From NCBI GenBank assembly GCA_964539805.1, contig CAZIKN010000011.1:18884-82883 (forward strand): 64,000 nt of DNA, written 5' to 3'. How positions within the stretch are numbered: the first letter of the stretch is position 1; every line of letters starts with the position of its first letter. The notes beneath the pieces are model-generated. The model searched no databases, was not told the DNA's origin, and saw nothing but the letters and a program-made list of their open reading frames with translations. The DNA is from M3007 sp964539805. GTDB lineage: Bacteria; Bacteroidota; Bacteroidia; Chitinophagales; Saprospiraceae. This document shows positions 9,406-17,600 of this stretch, one piece after another. The translations under genes and the position numbers were made by a program.

Positions 9406-9818
9406 TCAAATACATCTTCGTATGTAATTGATAATATGGGGGTTGAAAAAATTGGAAGCAATTGGGGTATTAATATTGAAAAATCAGTTAGTGATAAACC
9501 TTGTATTGATTTTCTATTCATTGAAAATGAAAAAACAATAATGTGATTAGAAATATCAAAACAAAAATTACCTCCTGCTTCAATAACATTGTTTATCATT
9601 GTAATCCCACAAATACGATTATTAATAATTCTTTCATTTATCATTTTAAAAACGACATCTTTAATTGCATGGTCAGCTCTTTCCCAGTCAAAATCATCAT
9701 TTACCATGAATGAAATGTTGCCAAAATCATCCAACGACCAATTGTATGATAAGAGAGATTCAATCAAAATCATTGGATCGAATCTACTATGATATTTTAT
9801 TGTTATAAATGCTTGCAT
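9402..9818 (-). CDS. Probable immunity protein for the upstream nuclease cargo
   Basis: A 138-aa, acidic, AT-rich gene with no recognised domain. It begins 6 bp after the stop codon of the large cargo gene (9825-12083) on the same strand. Small, family-less ORFs in this position are typical of immunity genes for polymorphic toxins. Visible content: N-terminal MQAFITIKYHSRFDP, a W-S-L-D-D-F-G region and a hydrophobic beta-rich second half. The function rests on position and size only. Local composition (AT-rich) differs from the neighbouring ATPase gene and matches the toxin C-terminus. Confidence 0.6.
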   Translation of the reverse strand: MQAFITIKYHSRFDPMILIESLLSYNWSLDDFGNISFMVNDDFDWERADHAIKDVVFKMINERIINNRICGITMINNVIEAGGNFCFDISNHIIVFSFSMNRKSIQGLSLTDFSILIPQLLPIFSTPILSITYEDVFE

Positions 9819-9824
9819 ACTACA

Positions 9825-12083
9825 TTAATTTAAAGTTTCATGCCATTTAATCAATTTTTTATCCAAGAATTTTTTTACATTTTCTGGGATGGGTGTGTTA
9901 GAAAACAGTTCATATTCCTTTCCGTTCGCTTTTGCTATTGACAATCTGCTACCCATATCTGATTTAAACTTTTCAAGCCCTTTGACATCTTTAACCACGT
10001 CTCTCCAATAATTGCCAGATTTTGCCTCAAACCAAATATTGCCGCCATTGTAGGTACCATCAAACTCACGCCCCATTTTTGTAAAACTTCCTGTAGCATT
10101 TGACAAATTTTTGTGCAGAAATTCTTCGTATGCTTGACCTATCAAGCCCTTTGCTCCTTTTAAATCAGAAATCTTGTTCTCTATTTGGGCAACTATCTTT
10201 CCCGTTTCGGATCCTTTCTCTCCCACCCCAAACACCTTCCCCAAAAACTCCCACACTTGCTTCAACATAGCCTTGATCTCGGTATATACCTCTCTGGCCA
10301 GTAACTTTGCGCCTTCAATAAATTCCCCAAGCCCCCTCCACACAGCTTTTCCTACTTCCATGATTTTGGTGACAACCATACTCCCCTTTACTGCGGTAGC
10401 AAATGCTTTGAAGGATTGTAGTGCGCCTTTGATAATGTTTCCAATACTGCCACTAAAAACCAGCAACAAAATATCTGGCAGCAAATATCCTTGTAATTTC
10501 CCAATACTTTCACCAATTGCCTCCTTTGTTTTTCCTGCAAATTCAGCAATTTTAGATGCCAAACCGCCTCCCATATTTTCGGCCATTTCATAGGCCTTGG
10601 TTTTCATTGCATTGGAAAGTTCTTGTATGGTTTCACCAGGCTTCGTGATCAAGTCTTTGATAAACTGGAAGACTTTTGCCTTATTTTGGACAAACCACTC
10701 TTGAGCCTTCAATGCCGCATCTTGAGATGCTTTGATACCAGAAGGCAGATCCATTAGTTTTTCAATAAAAAACTTATTGATGGTATATGGTGATTTAATC
10801 AATTCCCATATAGCACTAAAAAGGTCAACAATCCAATCCCAAATACCCTGCGGCACCCCTTTTATCTGCCCCCACATATATTGCCATGACAATGGTGCCA
10901 ATAATATATTATAGAATCTGCGCTTAATTTCGGCTTCAGGTATGGTCTTCAGATGCCTGAAGAACCCAAGCATGCCATGTTGGCCAATTCGATATATAAA
11001 TTCCGCAGGCAGGTCAGGTAAAGGCGAAAATGGCAGGCTATCCACCTTATCCAAAACAACGATTGCCGTTGGTACGGGTTCTTTTGTTTCCTTTTCCAAA
11101 GTTGCAATCTTTTGATCCAGCATTTCATGGATCGGCCCCGGCTCGACTTCAACAAGATTAGAGCCTTGCTGCGTCGCATCAGCGTTTGAGTTTTCTTTTT
11201 TTTGCTGAGCGGCAAGAATGTCCGAAGCGATTTTCGCGGCGACATCTTTATTTGTTTGTTCGTCCAAAAAGCCTGTTTGCTTTTTCAGGTCGTTTGGATA
11301 TAACACCGCTTGAGTATTGGCAATAAGTCTGACCAATGCCTCACTCAGCAATTTATCGCTGTAAGCCTTAATCTTGATGACTTGATTATAGTTTTCTATA
11401 TCACCAGAAATGGTTTTTAATGCCTCAAAATCTACATCCTTTTTCTTCTCATGCGCGTTAAGATTCATCGCAGCTGTATTGGAGGAATAACCGAGAATAT
11501 ATTGCCCCAGACTGGTTCCGAATCGCTTTTTCCACCAAAATTTTGCTCCTACATCTTTAGGTAGAATTTTTGAAGCCGTATTAAATGCCCCCCTTTCACC
11601 TCTGAAGCCAACTGCTTCAATGATTGGCTCACCTTTTTCATTAAAGGTTATAGATGGTTCTTTATAGTCTGGGACTGTAGCACCAGGATGCCATCCTCTT
11701 TCGATACTTATTCTTATCCATTCTTTCAGTTTATCCGCCTTTAATCCTTTGTTTACCTCCTTAAATGCTGCAACCACCTCTGGTGACTCTCCGTCAATTT
11801 TAAGAAAATCGTCCTTAATAGATTCTGGCGTTCCGCTATTTTGCGCGGCATTACCTAAATTTTCTGTTGGGTCTATTGGATTAGTTTGCTGTTTTGGAGC
11901 TTCCGTTGCATTTGGAACCAATTCCTGCTTGTCTTCTCTCCTGTTCGCTTCTGTATCTTGTTCTTTTGCTGGTTCGTTAGTCTTTAATTTTGGTTGGAAA
12001 AAAGCCCCCTTCCCGAAGAATGAACTCGTCGGGTTGTTTGATTTATTTGCCTGATTTTCAGTTTTGTTTACTTGCAAAGGCAT
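9825..12083 (-). CDS. Large eCIS cargo protein with C-terminal PD-(D/E)XK-like nuclease domain
   Basis: A 752-aa protein without signal peptide. The N-terminus is polar and unstructured and contains FFGKGAFFQPKL (22-33), which resembles the N-terminal tags of other eCIS-associated toxins. The middle (about 60-620) is helix-rich with long amphipathic and hydrophobic stretches (for example LPDILLLVFSGSIGNIIKG), which could help membrane passage. The C-terminal 85 residues carry GREFDGTY (E673, D675), then IWFEAKSGNYW (E686-x-K688), the layout of a restriction-endonuclease-fold toxin. A small immunity-like gene follows 6 bp downstream. It sits between the tape-measure and ATPase genes, the usual cargo position. 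DNA cleavage is inferred from the motif alone. Confidence 0.75.
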   Translation of the reverse strand: MPLQVNKTENQANKSNNPTSSFFGKGAFFQPKLKTNEPAKEQDTEANRREDKQELVPNATEAPKQQTNPIDPTENLGNAAQNSGTPESIKDDFLKIDGESPEVVAAFKEVNKGLKADKLKEWIRISIERGWHPGATVPDYKEPSITFNEKGEPIIEAVGFRGERGAFNTASKILPKDVGAKFWWKKRFGTSLGQYILGYSSNTAAMNLNAHEKKKDVDFEALKTISGDIENYNQVIKIKAYSDKLLSEALVRLIANTQAVLYPNDLKKQTGFLDEQTNKDVAAKIASDILAAQQKKENSNADATQQGSNLVEVEPGPIHEMLDQKIATLEKETKEPVPTAIVVLDKVDSLPFSPLPDLPAEFIYRIGQHGMLGFFRHLKTIPEAEIKRRFYNILLAPLSWQYMWGQIKGVPQGIWDWIVDLFSAIWELIKSPYTINKFFIEKLMDLPSGIKASQDAALKAQEWFVQNKAKVFQFIKDLITKPGETIQELSNAMKTKAYEMAENMGGGLASKIAEFAGKTKEAIGESIGKLQGYLLPDILLLVFSGSIGNIIKGALQSFKAFATAVKGSMVVTKIMEVGKAVWRGLGEFIEGAKLLAREVYTEIKAMLKQVWEFLGKVFGVGEKGSETGKIVAQIENKISDLKGAKGLIGQAYEEFLHKNLSNATGSFTKMGREFDGTYNGGNIWFEAKSGNYWRDVVKDVKGLEKFKSDMGSRLSIAKANGKEYELFSNTPIPENVKKFLDKKLIKWHETLN

Positions 12084-12109
12084 AGTTCAAATCACATTGT
12101 TGCTCATTG

Positions 12110-13192
12110 TTATTTTGATATTTTTTTATATTCATCCTTGGTTGGTGACCCAACTTGATCTGTATGTTGCTCTGAATAATTGCCTATTTTATTCAAAATA
12201 GATATTGCATTTAACAAATCCGACTTGGTCATTCCAATCTTGAACAAGGGCAAGGGATTTGCTTTTAAAAACTGGATATAATCCTTACCGTGGCTACCTT
12301 CATGAAATCTTAAGGTTGTTGCACCTCTTTTTTTGTCTTGCTCAGTTGTTCCTCTGCCATATCCTGAATTGGAATCAGGGTTGGAGTCTTTATTGTAAAA
12401 GGTCTGAACAGTAAGTGTCATTTTTCCCACTATGTTGCTCGGCAACTTGGTTACAATGTTGTTTCTATCAAAACTATATGATATTTTTATTCCTGAAAGC
12501 GGGGAGGTTATTGTTGTTTTCGCACCAGTACCAGGGGTGTCAGTCTTTGCGTCAGGCTTTATTTCAATAAAAAATGTACCCAAGTCCATGATAATACCTT
12601 TTACATCATTGGTAACAGCATCTCTTTGCAGTTTTCCTCCTTCTAACAATGGGGTAGATATGACCTGCCCTGATTCCAGAAATTCTTGTAATTTTCCAGT
12701 TTGTACCTTCGTCTTATCGCCATGTGCTATCGCATCCTTTCTCGCAGTTTCCATGTCCGGTTTTTTCAATCCTCTAAGTTTATCATTCATTCGTTCATTT
12801 TTCAAAGTGTCATCATCCATTGTTTTAGAAGACATTTTGAAATCATGTGCTTTATCTACTGCTGCTCCGAGCATTTCCATTCTTTTCTTTTCATCTTGTT
12901 CTTTGTAATAAGACTCTCCAATTTTTAACATCAAATTGGTCTCAACATCCAATCCCTGTATGTTGTCATAGCCCATACCCGAAAAGGGCATTTTCTCTAA
13001 GGGGTAAAAAGCATGAAAATCCTTATTTACCAACTCATGTCCTTTAGTTCCAATGCTATCCCACCAATTCCCAGGATTAACTTTAGGAGCAGCCTGGGCA
13101 GTTGCCGCTGGTGCAGGCCCAAAAAATGCCCCTGCTGCTTGCTGCTGCAAAGCCCCGGGGGCACTTGTTCTTGGAAACATATCTGACATCAT
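12110..13192 (-). CDS. eCIS cargo protein with HExxH (zincin-like) motif
   Basis: A 360-aa protein without signal peptide. The N-terminus is Ala/Gln/Pro-rich and contains GAFFGPAPAA (21-30), similar to the FFG segment of the neighbouring cargo. The next region has NPGNWWDSIGTKGHELVNKD. The C-terminal part has a beta-rich segment and RFHEGSHGKDYIQFL, where HEGSH (297-301) fits HExxH. Possible third ligands lie downstream in NYSEQHTDQVG. A zinc-dependent peptidase toxin is the simplest reading, but no family was recognised and the zinc site is inferred. No immunity gene lies next to it, so the target may be outside bacteria (for example a eukaryotic host). Confidence 0.65.
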   Translation of the reverse strand: MMSDMFPRTSAPGALQQQAAGAFFGPAPAATAQAAPKVNPGNWWDSIGTKGHELVNKDFHAFYPLEKMPFSGMGYDNIQGLDVETNLMLKIGESYYKEQDEKKRMEMLGAAVDKAHDFKMSSKTMDDDTLKNERMNDKLRGLKKPDMETARKDAIAHGDKTKVQTGKLQEFLESGQVISTPLLEGGKLQRDAVTNDVKGIIMDLGTFFIEIKPDAKTDTPGTGAKTTITSPLSGIKISYSFDRNNIVTKLPSNIVGKMTLTVQTFYNKDSNPDSNSGYGRGTTEQDKKRGATTLRFHEGSHGKDYIQFLKANPLPLFKIGMTKSDLLNAISILNKIGNYSEQHTDQVGSPTKDEYKKISK

Positions 13193-13221
13193 ATATTAAT
13201 TAATATTTTTATTGAACCTAC

Positions 13222-14580
13222 TCACCACTCCACCACCACCATCTCCTCCATCCATCCCAACTTCACCACTGAATAACTCCAGGGCAGTCGCTCCAGCAGC
13301 ATATCCTGGCCCAATCGTTCCACGCGGAGCAGCCAGGCGCGGCGGGTCTCCTGCCAGTAGAGCAGGCCCGGGCGTTGCAAAAAGGCATCGCGCAGGCCAT
13401 CGGGACCAGTGTTTTTTAGGGCTGGCCAGTTGCGGATAAGGGCTTCTAAAAGTTCTTTTGCTTCCTCCAGCATAGTAGGCGGAAGACCCTCCGATGGTGG
13501 CAGTGGCGCATCAGTAGGGTGGCCACAAAGTATTTTGGGCAGAAGCAGGGCGGGTTCCTCTGCTCCATCAGTACCCGTGGCAAAAAAATGCAACATATAG
13601 ATGGCTTGTGTCCGGGTTTCGTCTGAAACAAAGCCGTCTTTCTCTGCCAAACCCAAGTTGCTCAGGAATGCAGGCAGATAAGGGGCCAGGAGCACCAAAC
13701 CCGCGTTTTCGCAGGGTATGCCCTCCGGCTGCGGTTTTGCAACGGATGTTTTTTGTGGGAGCGGCGGCGGCAGTTTTGGCTGAGTTGCCACAGGCTTACT
13801 GTCGCTTTTTCCTTGTAGAGCCATTGGCTTGGGGCCTGCCTGCGATGCTAACGGGGTATCCGTTTGTGCAAAAAAGGCAGCGACCCAGGGAGCCGAAATC
13901 GGCATATTTTTGCGCAAATTATCTCTTTTTTCGAGTAAATACGCAAATATTTGCGCCTTTTCCGTAATGGTGAAGGACCGCCCGATCTGGCTCTGGCAGA
14001 TTTGTATGAGCTGCGCCACCCAATCGGCAGACTGCTGTATGGCTGCACCGAGCACATCTTGCACAAAAGCGGGAGGGAACTGCCAGACCAATCGTTTGAG
14101 CACTTTTTCCTTTGCTAATACCTCAAGCATCCGCGTTTGAAAAAACGCCTTTTCGGGCAGGGCATTTTCTTGTATTTGTTCTGCCAATACACTCAATGTC
14201 AGGTGCCTGGCCTGCCAGGGCAGGATGCCGTTTTCCAAAAAATAAAACAGCATATCGGCAAGTTCATCGGCTTCGACGCGTATTTCGATATTGCTATCCG
14301 GAATGCTTGCAAAGGCGGCCTCTGCTACCTGTTCCGCTATTTTAGCCACACATTTTTCCACAAAATCGCGCTCCCAACCCGCTTCTCCTATGCTGCCCAA
14401 ATCCAATTCCAATCGCTCAATGTGCACTACCCTACCCGCTGGCGCTATGCGACTGAATACTTCATCCAAACGCGGCAACACCTGCTCCTGAAACACGAGC
14501 GCGGCCCGCTGCTGCATGGCGTAGGCACCCTGCTCGCGCGGGAGCTCAAGTTCGAGGATTTGACGGTGGATGCGATGCAT
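13222..14580 (-). CDS. eCIS tape-measure protein (Afp14-like, CIS_TMP)
   Basis: A 452-aa protein with both ends typical of contractile-injection-system tape-measure proteins. The N-terminus is MHRIHRQILELELP with IERLELDLGSI shortly after, and the C-terminus is LPWSYSVVKLGWMEEMVVVEW. The middle is helical, with a Pro/Lys-rich linker (about 255-285). Such proteins set tube length during assembly inside the cytoplasm. At 452 aa it is short compared with phage tape measures, which would fit a rather short particle if the usual length rule holds. It lies between the giant coiled-coil gene and the cargo genes. Confidence 0.85.
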   Translation of the reverse strand: MHRIHRQILELELPREQGAYAMQQRAALVFQEQVLPRLDEVFSRIAPAGRVVHIERLELDLGSIGEAGWERDFVEKCVAKIAEQVAEAAFASIPDSNIEIRVEADELADMLFYFLENGILPWQARHLTLSVLAEQIQENALPEKAFFQTRMLEVLAKEKVLKRLVWQFPPAFVQDVLGAAIQQSADWVAQLIQICQSQIGRSFTITEKAQIFAYLLEKRDNLRKNMPISAPWVAAFFAQTDTPLASQAGPKPMALQGKSDSKPVATQPKLPPPLPQKTSVAKPQPEGIPCENAGLVLLAPYLPAFLSNLGLAEKDGFVSDETRTQAIYMLHFFATGTDGAEEPALLLPKILCGHPTDAPLPPSEGLPPTMLEEAKELLEALIRNWPALKNTGPDGLRDAFLQRPGLLYWQETRRAWLLRVERLGQDMLLERLPWSYSVVKLGWMEEMVVVEW

Positions 14581-14587
14581 TTTTTAT

Positions 14588-14635
14588 AGTGATGAGAGAT
14601 GAATGATGAGTTATGAGTGATGAATGATGAGGGGC
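14588..14635. repeat. Heptanucleotide array (GATGANN unit)
   Basis: Six or seven 7-bp units (GATGAGA, GATGAAT, GATGAGT, TATGAGT, GATGAAT, GATGAGG) fill the gap between the coiled-coil gene end (14638) and the tape-measure start (14580). Confidence 0.8.
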
Positions 14636-14637
14636 GC

Positions 14638-17600
14638 TTATTTTTTGGGTTTTGAGGGTTTGCGTGGGGTTGATGGGCGGTTTACAATAAATTCTATGGG
14701 TATAAATGTTGTTTCTGCCCTGCAAGCCGTGTTTTTCATGTCACGTACTATGATGCGATGCTCCAATTCGCTGATTGGAACTTCTATTTGAAATGTTGAG
14801 GTCGGACCCGACTTATTGTATGCAAAAACACGTTGAATATCAACATTAACACCTGTGTAAGAAAAAGAAAATTCGCTGCTTTCCGGGTTCTCAGTATTGA
14901 CAACAAGTTCCATCATCACACCATTGTTTGTTCTGTTCAATCTTTTGACCTGAACCGTCATTGCACAAGGGCATTTGGGTACGGTTACTGATACCCGGCC
15001 TCTACAATCACTATTCAAAGCGTCTATAATTTCAATATTTTGAGCATCGGCATTACCAGTCAATTCAATGGTCAGTTCCGTTTTTGCCCCACTTCCATAA
15101 GCATAAGAATCTGGTGTACCGAATGGGTATGGTTTGCCATCTACTTCTATATTAAAGCCTGAACTTGAGCCTGTTCCAGCTTTTTGAATGGTCAATTTGA
15201 CGTTTCGTTTTCCTGCCACACAATTACCCTGCGCCACAACCGCTGTTACGTTTATCGTGCAACAGACTGCAATAAGCTCTTCCCACTCCGCATTACAGCA
15301 AGGGTTTTCTTTATCCAATACTTTGATTTTGTGCTGTTTACCATCAGCGGGGAATGAAATAGCATCCAAAGCAAATTTTACATTTTGTTTTTTGTTTGAA
15401 ATGTCTATTGCCGCTTTCTCAACCCCATCCACAAAGAGGGATAGATTATTACTGGTTGGGTTTGCAAATTTTATAGAAGGTCTAACTACCCGTTGTCCAT
15501 TTGTACAATCTTTAGCTACATCAACATCAAGTTCTATTCTACATTCTGCAGGCTTTTCTGGGCAACAGCGATAAGGCAGTGCAAAATCGGCCACCACTGT
15601 ATAGGGCGTTTTGCCGTCAAATATCATCCCTTCTATGGGCAATCGCTCTGTCACGATGATAAACGTTCCGCCCTTTGGTACCCCGGCCAAGTGCTCGGCC
15701 CCCATCAAATCCTGCCGGAAAGAGTGAAAAAACTCCTGCGGTGTCACATTGGGCAAGGGATATTTTTGGCTTAAAAAACGGCATTGATTGCAGGACAAAT
15801 CCACCTCAACTACTTCAAAATCAAGATTATATCGCTTAACCATGTACTGGAGTATCTCCCCTGGCGTACCTTTTATTTTTTCGTTTAGGGCAATTTCCCA
15901 TTTGCCTGTGGCTCCTTCTACGCGGTAAAAATCATGGGCATCCAAACTATAAAACAAGGGGCGCACTACTTCGGGCCGATTGCTGTAGGAGTCATCGGCA
16001 TCCGAGGCATGGTAGGACAAATGATAGTCTGTCTGGCGCATCTTGGCGCGGCGATACTCCCAATAAAAATGGAGCGATTCCATATTGGGCGCCAATGGAT
16101 AATAGAAAGGCAGTGATTGGCGGCTGAGCGCGTGTATGTAGCCTTTGCCGGGCGTGATGCGCAAGCGACTAAAATCGGGTTTCCAGGCAGCATCGTCGTG
16201 CTTGCACCAGCAGGGCATTCCCGCATCGTCCTGATAATCAGGCAAATAAAAGCCTTCTATCATTTCAAACTGACGGCGGTAGTACAAGCGGCAGGTTTCG
16301 AGCCGAATGGCATTGCCGTTGTAAATGGGCGGCTGATGGAAGGCATCGCGCAGGGGCGCGCTGAGGCCGTCATGGTTGGGCCGCACGGCCGGGCCGAGCA
16401 TCAGGTAGGGTCTTTGTTCCAGCAACAGATCGGGGCGGCAGAGGCAAAATTCGGCCATCAGGATTTGCAGTTCCGAGCGCAATTCGTGATAGCCTGCTAA
16501 GAGGTCGCGCGCCCAATCGTAAAAATACTGGACGTAATATTTTCGTCTTTTTTCAGGTAGCGCGTTTTGATTGTGCGACAAAAAAGCACCCCATTTTTCA
16601 AACAAAAGGGCGCGTTTTTCTTCAAAAACAGCCACATCCAACTGCGGGAACAGGAGTTCATGGTACTGGTCCATCACGACCTTGGTCCATTTGTCCACCC
16701 GCGAAAAGGCATCTTTGATGATCGGAAGCCAAGTCTCGTACATATCATCCAGCTTGCATATTGGCGGGAAATTCGGATCGTCCAATTCTTCAGGGTCGCA
16801 CTCGTCCGGCGGGCGGAAGCCGAAGCGGAAAAGCGGGATTTCGGGCAGCAGCATCACCGGGTTAAATGCCTTGTAGAGATCGTCCTCCGTGGGAATGGCA
16901 TCCAAGGGACTGAAAGACTCACTGAACTGCATATCCGGGTCAAAGCCCTCATCGCCCATAAGCTTTTGCACCGCAGCGGTTTTGCCTTGCAAGGCGATCA
17001 GGTCTTCTATTTTGAGCAGCAGATAGTGGTTGCTGTCATCACCAGGCAACAGCAGTATGGCTTTATCGGCAATAAAAGGAGTCTCGGATTCCTTGCCTGT
17101 TTGCGGGGTCAGTGGCTCTATATTGTCTGGTACGGCCTCTCCGGGTTCTATACCCAGCGTTTCCCAGACCAATAATTCCCAAACATCATAATTTTTAAAT
17201 ACTGGATCATTGGCAGCAGTCACAAATTTGCGGTAATGTGTAAAATACAAAGACTCACAAGCGTGCGCGAGTATACCACGTGGTGTAATGCCACTGCCTT
17301 TTGATAAATGGATGGAACAAGTATCGTCACTCAAAATATCAAGGCCGTTTACAATGCCCCAGCCTGTGAGGCAGCGCCTTGCCAATCGCAGGCCAATCGC
17401 TGATACTTCGCTATTTTTGATCTGTTTTTTTATGTCAGCTATTTCGTTTTCAATAGTTTGGATTTTTTCTTTACCCTCATTGCAGCATTTTACCAAATCG
17501 TCAATCTGTACCTCTATCTCGGTTTTCCATTGAACAATAATTGTTTCTACTTCTTTAACGATATCTTCTGCCTTGGGTATCGGCGGCAAATTGTCCACTT

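Noticed and set aside
9253..9546. 97-aa plus-strand ORF (GTG start) opposite the immunity gene
   Set aside because: Half of it is antisense to the immunity-like gene, which fits the operon better; no promoter or family was seen. The GC-rich first part is treated as a gene remnant on the other strand.
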